From Pratylenchus scribneri (taxonomy: Eukaryota; Nematoda; Chromadorea; Rhabditida; Pratylenchidae), in NCBI GenBank assembly GCA_030063045.1, contig JAQSEB010000033.1:2852001-2916000 (forward strand): a stretch of DNA of 64,000 bases, in the 5' to 3' direction. Under the pieces are notes generated by a model that did not search any database, was not told the origin of the DNA, and saw nothing but the letters and a program-made list of their open reading frames with translations. How positions within the stretch are numbered: the first letter of the stretch is position 1; every line of letters starts with the position of its first letter. Below are positions 35,230-45,827 of the stretch, piece by piece. The translations under genes were made by a program, and so were the position numbers.

Positions 35230-35673
35230 ATGTTTAAAAAATTATTGTATTCGATATTTTTAATTCGATTATTCATGCCCCTGGTGGCATTAATTGTACA
35301 AGAGGGTGTAAATATAAGAGAAATTCCTGAATACGATTTATACAATCGTCAAGCACGGGATGTTAATACAACTACACCTGATAGGCTATTGGAACCAATG
35401 GGAGAACTAGTACAAGCGGAATTTCCTCCAACACTTGGCCATCTTTCATCAACTATATTATGTAAGGAAAAGCCAGCCGACGGAAACATTTATGGACATT
35501 TATATTGTTGGTCAATGATTATTCTTTTCATTTTATTAATTGGAAGTTTGATCATATATCAATTACGATCAATTTTTTGGTTCAAAGCGAATATAAACGG
35601 AATAAATTCAAATACAAACAGTCATCAAAATATTGAATTGGGATCATTGGCATATGGACGAAGAACAAATTAG
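35230..35673 (+). CDS. Small virus-encoded membrane protein
   Basis: 147 residues. Residues 1-22 form a hydrophobic signal/anchor segment (LLYSIFLIRLFMPLVALIV) and residues about 92-115 a second membrane span (WSMIILFILLIGSLIIY); the part between is polar, with one cysteine before the second span. I do not recognise a family. Its position between capsid and protease, and its overlap with the protease frame at 35633-35673 if the first ATG is used, mark it as part of the viral late block. It could act in virion membrane interaction or egress; that is a guess. Confidence 0.6.
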   Translation: MFKKLLYSIFLIRLFMPLVALIVQEGVNIREIPEYDLYNRQARDVNTTTPDRLLEPMGELVQAEFPPTLGHLSSTILCKEKPADGNIYGHLYCWSMIILFILLIGSLIIYQLRSIFWFKANINGINSNTNSHQNIELGSLAYGRRTN

Positions 35674-36106
35674 CAAGATTCTCCAACAGAATCAAAAAAC
35701 TAGAACAACTTTTCGTGGATGTTTCCCTTGTAATCTACTCCCTAATCCTACATCATTAAAATATCCATCTACGTTAATTGTGAATTTGGATCCACACATG
35801 TTTGAAGGATCACATTGGATTGGCATTTATGCCAGTGGAATTGGAAAAGAAGTGATTTATTTCGATAGTTTTGCACTCCCCATAAACATGATGATAAATA
35901 ATGATTTTTTAGTCCATTTTCCCAAAGTAATAAGAAATAAAAACATCTATCAATCATTTAATTCAGATACATGTGCCCAATATTGTATTCTTTTTGTATA
36001 TTTTCTTTCATTAGGATATCCCTTCAGTTATTTTTTACAAATATTGGATAATTCAAATAATTCGGATATGTTTGTACGCAATTTAATTAATAAAATGATT
36101 GAATAA
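35633..36106 (+). CDS. PRO: Adenain-type cysteine protease of the Polinton
   Basis: A Ulp1/adenain-like protease that would cut capsid precursor proteins during virion maturation. Numbered from the ATG at 35633, the catalytic set is visible: His61 (SHWIGIY), Asp78 (YFDSFA), Gln107 and Cys114 (SDTCAQYC). The 7-residue Gln-to-Cys spacing equals that in adenovirus protease. The preceding NLDPH block is also typical of Polinton proteases. An alternative start at 35654 (MDEEQ) would remove most of the overlap with the membrane-protein gene and agrees better with usual family N-termini. Intact frame, 150-157 residues, close to the normal size. Confidence 0.88.
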   Translation: MNWDHWHMDEEQISKILQQNQKTRTTFRGCFPCNLLPNPTSLKYPSTLIVNLDPHMFEGSHWIGIYASGIGKEVIYFDSFALPINMMINNDFLVHFPKVIRNKNIYQSFNSDTCAQYCILFVYFLSLGYPFSYFLQILDNSNNSDMFVRNLINKMIE

Positions 36107-36672
36107 ATGTAATAATAATTTTTAATTTATTTTTAAATTAATTTGAATTTTTAATTTAATTAAATGAGATGGTCCCTCTTTCATTAAAATGATATTGTCC
36201 CTTCTTTTAATAGTTTATTTTTCTTTTAGATTTATAAATTTTCAAGGGAAATATAATTTTTTAGAATGAATTTAATGAGATGGTCCCTCAAGAATTGTAA
36301 AATTATACTCAAACCTATATTTTCCTTTAGTTTATTATTTCAAAATCTGATGAGTCATCATTTCCTTTCGTTAATTATTTCGAAATCATTTGGATGAGTC
36401 ATCATTTTCCTTTTGCTAAACAAGATAATTTTTCGAAACGAATTCCTTTAGTTTTCGTGTGGAAATGGGTGTGGCCTAAACATGCATTTTCATAATCTCC
36501 TAAGTCTGAAAGAGTATAAATAGACGAGCGATTTCTACTTCCTTTTTTCCCAAATCATTCTCAAATTTTTCGAAATTTGAAAGCCACAAATAATTCCCAA
36601 AAAAATCGAGAATATTATTCCAAATATTCTTAAAATTCAAGAATATTAATTCCAAATATTCTTAAATCGAAA
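36107..36672 (+). promoter_or_regulatory. Virus intergenic control region before the polymerase
   Basis: Contains a TATA box (TATAAATA, 36515-36522) about 150 bp before the polymerase start. Two copies of the palindrome GATGAGTCATC (36349-36359 and 36393-36403) each include an AP-1-type TGAGTCA site and sit in a 44-bp direct repeat. Two copies of GAGATGGTCCCTC lie near 36167 and 36281. It is the largest gap in the element and separates the capsid/protease block from the polymerase, so it is the likely early promoter. Confidence 0.55.
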
Positions 36673-39600
36673 ATGCCAGGCAACAAACGTCCTCTTACTC
36701 CCTCTATCTCTCCACGCGCAAAGAAAATTAAACTTCATAAACGTTCCTCATCGGCGCCGCCGGGAGAACACCAAAAAACATTAGAGGACTATATTAAAAA
36801 GTTGGACGGCTATTCGAAATTCAACAAAAGATTCGCAAGACATGAATATGCCTCAGTTTTTCAAATTGTCGATCTTCCGGCCGACCCCGAGCGTATGTTT
36901 CTGGGAATCTTTGAATTTTGTATGAATGTGGCAAGAGAGGAAGCAAAGCAATATGGAATTAACCCAGATCAAATGTCCATCAACATCGATAGTAAACTTT
37001 TGAACGACTCCATCCATCTTGGTTTTCGAGAATACACCGAAAACACCTCCGATGCTTTCTACAATCGTTTCCTCAGTGTTGTGCAATCATATAAACAAAA
37101 TGGGATATCATTATTTGGCGAGCCATTCGAGATTAAAATTTACAACATTGATGGAAAGATTTTACCAACGGAGCAAAAAATAGTTGGGGGCGGAACCTAC
37201 AAGAGAAAACGACCATTAAATCCAGTTCATCACGTAATCAAAGATAGAGCATTAATCAAGGTCAACAACAACAACGACCACTATTGCCTCTTTTATTCTC
37301 TTCAAAGTGTTTTTGTTAGATGGACACGGGGCCTCAACAAAAGTCAATTCCAAAACTACATACGATACCAAAAAACAAAGAATGGCGAAATGTTCCCTAA
37401 ACAATGGAAGTACGAAACGTTCCAATTGATGCGAGCCGTGGGGGTCCCCTTCAACCGGAAAGAATATGACGCCATTGAATGGGTCCGAAAAATCGTTAAT
37501 TATTGGAATGCCAAGTACAGAGGCCAGTTTCGCTTCAAAGTTTTCATCTTTGGACAACTCGGCCTCTATGAACCAAAATACGAATATGGCGAAGAAAATT
37601 ATACAACACCTATTATTCTCTTCCACGACAGCTTCCGAAATCATTTTGACGGTGTGAGAAAGGCCCACGGATTATTCAATCAACCCTATTGTTTATCATG
37701 CAAAACAACATATCATACTGAAGCAGACCACACTATTGAATGCCGTTCCCGATGCCTCTTATGTTCACAAATGGGACCTGGATTCCCTTGCCCTATTATT
37801 CACGGATATGTTCGCTCTTGCCCCGATTGCAAAAAGGACTTTACAAATCCCAAATGTCATCAGCATCATTTAAACTCCGGATTTTGTCAAAAATCCAAGC
37901 AATGTGAAAAGTGTGGCGCTATTTATGATGTGAAGATTAATTGTCGGGACGGTCGGTCGGGGCATGTTTGTGGTGAGCGGTGGTGTGATCAATGTAAAAT
38001 TTGGCATGAAAAGGACAAGTGTTTCATCGAACCACTTGAACCATCCAAACCCACAGACTACAGAATCGTAGCCTTTGATTTTGAGACTACCCAAAATCAT
38101 CCATACGACATCAAGACACCAAACGACAAACGACGAAAACATAAAGTAAACTTCATCGCAGCCAAGATCGCTTGTCCTCAATGTATAAATAATGGTGAAT
38201 GGAAGCATAGTATGTCGGAACATTTTGGAGGGGAATGTGAAGTATGTGGAGAGAATCGAACAGTAACTTTCGGGCACCGACCCTTCACCGAAACTAAAGT
38301 GGACCATCATTATGAAACCAGTCATCCAGTTCAAGAATTCGTCGAATGGTTATTAAACTTCCCAGAGGAACATCAAACATATCTTTTTGCACACAATGGA
38401 GGTCGATTCGACTTCCAACTTTTTTGTCGAGAGCTTTATAAACGTCACATACTTCCTCAAATGATCAGAAGGGGAAACAAAATATTCCAAATTCGAATCG
38501 AGGGAAAGGAAGGCTCATATCCAACAACTGTTTTCCGGGACAGTTTCAACTTATTGAGCCGGCCTTTGGCCGCTCTCATTCCAATGTTCGATTTGGATGT
38601 AGAGAACAAACCCTACTTCCCTCACTACTATAATCAAACGAAGAATTATGGAAAGAGACTGGCAACTCTACCCCCAAAAGAAGACTATGGTTTTCAATAC
38701 TTTACGACATCCAACAAGAAAAATTTTGAGGAGTGGTATGAAGAGCATTACAACGATGGTTTTTTCTTGGATGAAGCATTGGCCAGTTATTGTGTCAATG
38801 ACTCCGAAATTCTCATGGCGGGTTTGGTGGCTTTTCGTGGAAATATTATGGAAGTGACGCAAAGGAAGGAGAAAAGAAAGGGTTTCCAGCAAAAGTATTC
38901 CGAACCACATCCAGGCATCGACCCTCTACGTGAATCAATAACGATAGCCTCTTGTTCAATGAGAGATTATCGAATGAACCATATGATAGAGAAACATCTA
39001 GCCAGAGTGACAGACAGGGGATACGACAAGGGAGATAAGCAGAGTACAGAAGGGATGAAATTTCTGAAGTGGTATGCCGAAGAACATAATGTGCAGCTTC
39101 AACATGCACATTCACCCGGCGGAGAGAAGAGAATTGGACCCTACTCGGTGGACGGTTTTATTGAGGCAGAGAATAAAGTTATAGAGTACCATGGTTGTAA
39201 CTACCATGGATGCCCCAGACACTACCCCAACGACAATGATGAATGCCCTGGCACAGATAAAAGAGCTGGATTTCTACGGAAGAGAGATAAGGAACGAGAA
39301 GACTACATCAGAAGCCGAGGATATAAAGTTGAAGTCTATTGGGGTTGTCAAGTGAAAGAGATGTTGAGGAAAGATAAGAAGATGAAGCAGATGTTCGATG
39401 AATATCTCGACGAAGGCCCAATCAATATCAGGAAAGCATTTTACGGAGGGAGAACTGGGCCACTCCAACTCTTTGCACGACCGAATCCAGATGAAGAAAT
39501 TAGTTATTTCGATGTTACGAGCCTCTACCCTTACACCAACATGATGCTCGATAAAAATATTCGCGGGTATCCAGTGGGCATTCCAAAACTCGTCGCTCCT

Positions 39601-40884
39601 CCACGACCTCAGATCGTTCACTGGACAAAACCCGAAGACAACAAATACAAACTAGCCATTCTCAAAGTCTTTGTCATTCCACCACGACAAATCGATGTCC
39701 CCGTCCTACCAATGAAATTGGACAACGATGACGATGATAGAAGACTTTTGTTCCCTTTATGCTCAAAATGTGCCCGTGAAAATAAAGAGGGCGGTGTAGC
39801 GGAAGACTACCAATGCAAACATACAGACAGACAACGAGGGTGGGTGAGCACGTGTACATCTATAGAATTGGATGAGGCATTGAAACAAGGATATATCGTT
39901 AGAAGATTCTACCGTGCCATTGAATATTACGAAGAAGACAGAGAACTCTTCCGAAGTTATATGCGTGAATGTTTGGCTGGAAAAATCCATGCCACCGGTT
40001 TCGATCCAGACATAAAAGGCAATTATGAGGCAGAGGAACAATTTATTAGAGAATGCAGGGAAATGTATGGTATTGAAATCGATAGGGCCAAGATGAAACC
40101 CAATAAAGGCCTCCGGGAAACAGAAAAACTACGAGCAAACACATTATGGGGTCGCTTTGGTTTGAGAAATTATGGCCTTGCCAAAACCACCATCACCGAC
40201 GATCCATATGTTCTACGGAAATATCTCTACAACAAAAAGATTGAAGTCACAGCCGTTGATGAATTAACCGACGACGTCATAATGATCACTTATATGGATT
40301 TGAAGGAATGGACAGAAGCGCATGCATCAGCCAATGTTGTCATCTCTCTTTGGACAACAAGCTGCGCTCGTTTGCATCTCCTCAAATTGATGCAAACAAT
40401 CGTCCGTTCCCCTGGTTGTCGACTCCTTTACACCGACACCGACTCAGTCATCTATATCCATCCCAAAGGCAAAAATCCACTAAAAACGTCACCCCATCTC
40501 GGCGGTTTGACGAACGAATATCCAAAACACAACATCATCGAATATTGTAGTGGCGGTTCAAAGCAATATGGACTGCAACTACAACCAAAAAATGATCCAA
40601 CAGCCGATTTTGAACACGTCCTCAAAATTCGTGGTCAAACATTGAACGATGATGTTTTGACAAATCAGGGATTACATTATGAAACATTCAAAGATATGGT
40701 TCTACAATATGCTAGAACAGGAATTCGTCCAGAAATTCAAATTTTGTACCCATCCCTTCGTCCCGATGTTAAAAAAAGTATTGTAATTTCTTACCACCAA
40801 ACAAAAATCTATAAGCCTTTCGTAGCGAAAGGAATTGTACGCCCTTCCGATTTTAAAGTCCTTGATTATGGTTACACAAAATAA
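36673..40884 (+). CDS. pPolB: Protein-primed family B DNA polymerase (Polinton pPolB)
   Basis: A 1403-residue, uninterrupted replicative polymerase. N-terminal basic, NLS-like start (RAKKIKLHKR); a region containing NNDHYCLFYSLQSVF; Cys/His clusters at about 340-455 likely to bind zinc. The 3'-5' exonuclease is complete: Exo I FDFE (Asp469, Glu471), Exo II HNGGRFDF (Asn575, Asp580), Exo III Tyr706-Asp710. A nuclease-like insert around 826-895 (VDGF, IEYHGCNYHGCP) resembles the PD-(D/E)xK-like segment known in Polinton polymerases. Palm motifs: A Asp947 with SLYP 950-953, B RANTLWGRFG (1154-1163), C YTDTDS (1253-1258), then KQY (1297-1299). All catalytic residues needed for synthesis and proofreading are present. 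The length is at the long end for Polintons. Confidence 0.95.
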   Translation: MPGNKRPLTPSISPRAKKIKLHKRSSSAPPGEHQKTLEDYIKKLDGYSKFNKRFARHEYASVFQIVDLPADPERMFLGIFEFCMNVAREEAKQYGINPDQMSINIDSKLLNDSIHLGFREYTENTSDAFYNRFLSVVQSYKQNGISLFGEPFEIKIYNIDGKILPTEQKIVGGGTYKRKRPLNPVHHVIKDRALIKVNNNNDHYCLFYSLQSVFVRWTRGLNKSQFQNYIRYQKTKNGEMFPKQWKYETFQLMRAVGVPFNRKEYDAIEWVRKIVNYWNAKYRGQFRFKVFIFGQLGLYEPKYEYGEENYTTPIILFHDSFRNHFDGVRKAHGLFNQPYCLSCKTTYHTEADHTIECRSRCLLCSQMGPGFPCPIIHGYVRSCPDCKKDFTNPKCHQHHLNSGFCQKSKQCEKCGAIYDVKINCRDGRSGHVCGERWCDQCKIWHEKDKCFIEPLEPSKPTDYRIVAFDFETTQNHPYDIKTPNDKRRKHKVNFIAAKIACPQCINNGEWKHSMSEHFGGECEVCGENRTVTFGHRPFTETKVDHHYETSHPVQEFVEWLLNFPEEHQTYLFAHNGGRFDFQLFCRELYKRHILPQMIRRGNKIFQIRIEGKEGSYPTTVFRDSFNLLSRPLAALIPMFDLDVENKPYFPHYYNQTKNYGKRLATLPPKEDYGFQYFTTSNKKNFEEWYEEHYNDGFFLDEALASYCVNDSEILMAGLVAFRGNIMEVTQRKEKRKGFQQKYSEPHPGIDPLRESITIASCSMRDYRMNHMIEKHLARVTDRGYDKGDKQSTEGMKFLKWYAEEHNVQLQHAHSPGGEKRIGPYSVDGFIEAENKVIEYHGCNYHGCPRHYPNDNDECPGTDKRAGFLRKRDKEREDYIRSRGYKVEVYWGCQVKEMLRKDKKMKQMFDEYLDEGPINIRKAFYGGRTGPLQLFARPNPDEEISYFDVTSLYPYTNMMLDKNIRGYPVGIPKLVAPPRPQIVHWTKPEDNKYKLAILKVFVIPPRQIDVPVLPMKLDNDDDDRRLLFPLCSKCARENKEGGVAEDYQCKHTDRQRGWVSTCTSIELDEALKQGYIVRRFYRAIEYYEEDRELFRSYMRECLAGKIHATGFDPDIKGNYEAEEQFIRECREMYGIEIDRAKMKPNKGLRETEKLRANTLWGRFGLRNYGLAKTTITDDPYVLRKYLYNKKIEVTAVDELTDDVIMITYMDLKEWTEAHASANVVISLWTTSCARLHLLKLMQTIVRSPGCRLLYTDTDSVIYIHPKGKNPLKTSPHLGGLTNEYPKHNIIEYCSGGSKQYGLQLQPKNDPTADFEHVLKIRGQTLNDDVLTNQGLHYETFKDMVLQYARTGIRPEIQILYPSLRPDVKKSIVISYHQTKIYKPFVAKGIVRPSDFKVLDYGYTK

Positions 40885-41977
40885 TTGTAAACCTTCCTTC
40901 ATAAAATTTCAAACATTTTGTTCGAGGGCTGACTCTTAAATCAATTATTTCAAAGTTTAGTGCGGTTATGTAGCCATAATTTTTTCCATAATTCTTATCG
41001 AGGTATCCGAAAGGGCTCGATTGATTATGGTTTATCGAGGTATCAGAAAGGGCTCGAGTGATTATGTCTTCAAAACCACAATTTACTCAAAGGAATGATT
41101 GGTTCAAAAGTTTTACTTGAGAACAGAATGTTACACATTTATTTTTTTTATTGTACCCTTCATTGACCCATTTTTGTTCATTTTGTATATTTTTTAATTA
41201 ATTAATGATAATAATAATAATAATAATATTTATAAAATAAATATTTTTTAAAAATGATCTTAATCTATTGGGCGGGGAGGGTGGTGGGAGGGGTAGGGGG
41301 GAGAGAGAGAGGGGTGGGGTCCCCCGGGGGGAATTGGTTGGCCTCCTATCTTCCGTCCCACTTCCCTTCTCCTTTCCCTTCCTCCTTTCCTTCCCCTTCC
41401 TCCTTCCCCCTTTCCCTTCCTCCTTCCCTTCCCTTTCCTTCCAGTGGCGGCGAGGGTCCTCTTCTTCTTTTGAAAGTAGCCTTTGGGTATTGGCTTAAAA
41501 ATGCCCTTTGGGTAAGGGCTTCAAAAGCCCGCGATGGAAAATCCCCTTATAAATGGTGTTTTTCCTCCCGAGCCCGAAATTTTTTTACTACTTAAGGCGT
41601 ATAATAACTACTGATGACCATTTCAATTCGATTAATCCATATCCATTCCAATATCTCGATCAACCAATTTGGAACCAAATTAAAGTATCCAAAATTATTT
41701 AGATGAACTCAATAATCCTCATCCCTAGCCCTAGAACCCATGCCGCCCCTAATTCTAACCCCTAAAAAATTTTCAAATGAGTCTTGCATCTAAATAGATG
41801 TAAAAAGACCAAAATTAAGAATTAAGATCCAAGAAAAACACTTTTCCTAAATGAAAATAATTTGACTAGCTAATATTCTACCTATACATATATAAATCCT
41901 TTCGAATTTTTATTAATTTTTATTTTTAGTGGTAGTAATGATAATGACTCTTGACTGATCACTGTTTTAAAAGTGAA
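40885..41977. other. Virus 3' flank and EFR3 upstream region
   Basis: No gene. A 37-bp direct repeat (two copies of TTATCGAGGTATC, AAAGGGCTCGA and TGATTATG) lies at 40995-41066. Further on are a G-rich tract (41267-41335) and a C/T-rich tract (41340-41445), then AT-rich sequence with a CCCTAGCCCTAGAACCC stretch near 41745. I cannot identify the right terminus of the viral element or a terminal inverted repeat here. Confidence 0.45.
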
Positions 41978-44900
41978 ATGAATCAATTTTGCTATTGCTG
42001 CTGCTATTCAAACTGCTGTAGACCACGATATAAACGACTAATTGACAATGTTTTTCCACATTCCGAACCATTTGATTCACCCATTGCCAGCAATATGCAA
42101 AAATTGACCTTCTATTCAATTTCGCATCCGGAAAAATTGAACCAGATTGGCCAATATTTGGTTCAGAGACTAGCCCGTGATCTTGGCCGACAAAGAATGT
42201 CAGATGTTAAAGTTAGCTTTAAATATAATAAATGTCCCTTTCCTCATATTTTTTATAAAAAATAAAAATGTCCGAAAATGAAAAAGAAAAATTATATTTC
42301 GTATAGGAAATACAAAAAAGCTTTAAAGGTAGCAATTGATGCAATGGAACATTTGCTCAAAAGTTGCCATTCGTCTCCCTCGATGAATCAATTCATTGAT
42401 AGCTATTTGCTGATGGTGCAACGCCTGTTGGAAACGAATGACCCAAAAATGGAGAAAATGGCCACTGATTTGTTTGTCCGTTTTTCTGGCATTGAAGAGG
42501 AGGACTCACCTTCCTACCATCGTCAATATGATTTCTTCATTTGCAAATTTTCTTCCATGTGCCATAATATTCAAGGAGTTCTTTCACGGATATTTAATGG
42601 ATTACGCGGACTTCGAGGTTTATATATTTACATTCATACTTGAACATTTACTCACAAAAATATTTTTATAGTAAATTTTGGATGCTAAAGGGATTTGACT
42701 TTATTTCAGTTCATATTTGACAATCTTGGTAAGCAAATGCCAACATTGACCAAATTAGTGGTAAATGTTTACATTTGGCTTACCAAGATTATCATATTAC
42801 AAAATTGAGGCCAAATTCTTGCTTTAGAATTCTTAAATAATTTAAAACACTCTTTCAATGCAGGTATCATATGGAAATCAACCAGTAGCGATGATTTGCA
42901 AACCGCCAATATTTGGGAAAATCAACACATCGACAAAATTGTTCCTTCCATTCTTTTCAATTTACAAAATGAAAATAATGGTTTAAATTATATTGAATTT
43001 TTAAATAATTTAAATTGATTAGATGAATCGGATCAATTCGACGATTTGACTTTGGAGGCTAGCAGCCAACATCATTATCCGGAAGAGGAAAATACCACTG
43101 GATTGATAGCAATTAAAAGTTTGGCGTTACACTGTCTTCGTGAACTATTTCAAAAATGCCATTTTGGATCATTGAAGTACAAATAAATACATTTTAATCA
43201 AATTAATTATAATTTATAGATCAGTGCTTTTGGCCATGTTCAAACATTTTGATTCTCACTTAAAATGGAATCCTCCACCAATATTTGCAATCAAAACATT
43301 CCGAGCAATTCTATATAGGTATAATTATTTAATGAATAATAACAATAAAATGCTTAAAAGGAAAAATTACATAAAAATCTTAAAATCGAGCCTTAATTTA
43401 AAAAAAAAATTTGATGGTTTTGGTACCATTTCTATTCAATGAAGAGAATAATAATTCCCTCTCAATTTCAGCATTCCATCACACAATTCCTATTTTGTTA
43501 TTCAGGTTTTTTATCAAAAATGAGGAGAAAATAATAAATTTTCATTTTTCAAAAAGGAATTAATCAATTATTTGGAAAAAGTGCCAAATAGTGAGGCCCG
43601 AATTCGTATTGGAATGGCCGCCGTATTGGCAAATATTGTTTCCATTGTTGGCAGCAAAATTGGACCATTTTTGCTAGCAATTTTCAATGCATTACTAAAA
43701 TTGCTGCATTCCTCCATCGAATTTCAACATTCCGAGTATTGTACGAATTTGGAGGCAGAAAAACATTTCCAAGAAACACTAATCAATGCAATGTCCAATT
43801 TTATGAAAACATTGCCCGAATATCAGAAAGTGGAAATTAATATGTTATTGTTCAAGGCGGCCAATACAATTCCAAATATTCTGGACAGCAATCCTTCAAC
43901 AGGTGACAAAATATTTTTGAATTTTGGATAATTATTAAATTTATTGAAAAAAAAAACATTTTCCAAAAAAAAGACTAAATAATGCCGAAATATTTATATA
44001 CTGATTTAGGATCTACATTCCCAAATCATATACCATTGGATAGAGCAAGTTAAGACTCAAGATACATCGAATGATTTAATGGTTTAAAAATAAAATTAAA
44101 GAATTTAAACTGTTTAGACCGATTTTCGTTTTCAAACTACTTAATATTAGTTAAATCTGTAACAAATTAGTGCTAAATGATTCCTTCTACTTTTATGGGA
44201 TGAATTTATGATTAAATTCTGAACCATTTTTCTTTCCGGCAAATTATATTTTGCTATTTGCTTATAATTTTAATTAGACAAATTTAAGGAGACATTTCAA
44301 ATAAATTTATGCAAATAGTTGATGGAGACTTTCTTCAAAAATTGCTCAAAAAGGCAAACGGCGAAATAAATAACATCCACAAACAAAACAGTGTTGACGA
44401 CACTGATTCCATTCAGAGCACCATCAGTGGCAACGGTGTTGTGGATGATTGGAGTCCAACCGTATCGAATGTGCACAGTAGTAAATAAATTTCAAAAAAT
44501 ATACAGTATACCAATAGAGTACGGGACGGGTAGTATCCGCGGATAATTTTTGAAAATGGCCTACCCGTCCCTTATCCGTGCCTTGATTATCCGCACTACG
44601 CGTTACCCGTGAATTCATTATCCGTGTAACCCTAGGTTAAATAGAAATTTGGCCTTATTTTTATCATTTGGCCATCTTTATAAACAAATGTCAATATTGA
44701 CCAAATTTATATACATTTTTGTACTCATTTTTTATTCATCAGATTCGGAATTATTGCCTCTCACCACTGTTGATCAGCTTCGTATTCTCGCGAATATGCC
44801 GCTAGATTTGAACGAAGAAGACAGAGAGGATCAAGTAATTTTACTTTATTAACAATGATTAGTCACTGGAGGCTTCCCAGGCCTTTTAGGAAAAAGATCA

Positions 44901-45442
44901 TTTCGTAATAAAAAATTAATTTGGTAAAACTTTCATTTTCAAAGAATTAAGATTAAAAACAAAAACAACCAATTCAGACTCCATTTTAATTTTACATATA
45001 GTCAATTTTAAAACTCATCTCTGAAATTTCGTTATGGCAAAGTTATATGGCCTCAATCAATTTTTTACAAAATTAATGTTATCTTCTTTAGGAAAAGAGT
45101 CGAAAAGTGTTGGAATTGTTCCGAGGCAAAGATGCTAACCAATTATCGGCACTGTTCCGCAAAAATACATTCCAAAGACGATGTTCCTCTTCATCAATTT
45201 GCAGTGGTGATTGGATGGAAGAAGAGGAAGACGAATGGAATTCAACAACTATAACCGAAGAAAAAACATTGGCACAAACACTTCAACGCTTAAATGCACG
45301 ACATGATGAGGTTTCGTGACTTTGAATTTGTTTGAACAAATTCCCAAATTTACAGAAAACGAAAATCCTGCTCTTTGGTCAACAGGCACAGCCGGCAACA
45401 ATTTTTGAGATCAAATTTCCCACCTCCTTTGAATTTTATTAG
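41978..45442 (+). CDS. EFR3: EFR3 plasma-membrane scaffold, central part absent
   Basis: EFR3 anchors the PI4KA/TTC7 complex to the plasma membrane. The N-terminus is Cys-rich (CYCCCYSNCC), the palmitoylation site of the family, followed by RPRYKRL, KLTFYSISHPEKL and RLARDLGRQR. Later exons give AMEHLLKSCHSS, PSYHRQYDFFICKFSSMCH, ENQHIDKIVPSILFN (42863 onward), ALHCLRELFQKC, FKHFDSHLKWNPP, and the block at 43572-43901 ending near LPEYQKVEINMLL. The last exons encode LPLTTVDQLRILANMP (from 44742), a Ser/Glu-rich stretch (45092-45314), and a short C-terminal exon ending EIKFPTSFEFY at 45442. Exons at 43901 and about 44315 join in phase, yet roughly 300 residues of the family's central armadillo region are missing between them. 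The identity is firm; whether the product is functional is open. Confidence 0.85.
42713..42798 (+). ncRNA. Candidate intronic microRNA-like hairpin
   Basis: Within an EFR3 intron, the arm AATCTTGGTAAGCAAATG (from 42722) pairs with CATTTGGCTTACCAAGATT (ending 42790). The stem is about 30 bp with one bulge and two or three mismatches around an 8-9 nt loop. Size and shape suit a pre-miRNA, but a small foldback element would look the same and no mature sequence is recognised. Confidence 0.35.
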
Positions 45443-45827
45443 TTTATTGTGATTCACTACATTATTGCTCAATTAATTTTATATATTTTTTTTTTAATTT
45501 CACCCAAAGGAATGAGCCTATGATAATGATGAATTGTCCAAAAACCTCTTTTATTTTATATTTTCAACATTTCATTTTTTATGTAATTTTGGAAATAAAT
45601 TTTGTAATATATTAAATTTATCTTAGATGGATAAAATATAATTAATGCTCTAATCATTGTACATCGATTTTAATTTTATTTTACCACAGCTTTCAAAACT
45701 TTTCCATCAATTTCCCATCGGCCAATATTTCTTCACACGCTTGGTTTAATTGATTGTTTGAATAAAGAAAAATGTAAATTTTAAAAAATAATTCTTCATT
45801 CTTCCTCCTTTTATTATCAATCATTCA
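45443..45827. other. Convergent 3' flanks of EFR3 and BUD13
   Basis: AT-rich spacer between two convergent genes. AATAAA motifs near 45595 (for EFR3) and TTTATT on the + strand near 45758-45815 (for BUD13) could serve as polyadenylation signals. No other feature seen. Confidence 0.45.

Noticed and set aside
36853..40041. Several - strand frames of 60-154 residues
   Set aside because: All are antisense to the viral polymerase, whose motifs and length leave no doubt about the coding strand.
31625..41250. Retroviral-type integrase or packaging ATPase in the viral element
   Set aside because: I looked for an integrase D,D35E pattern and a Walker-motif ATPase in all listed frames and found none. 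They are presumably lost with the 5' part.
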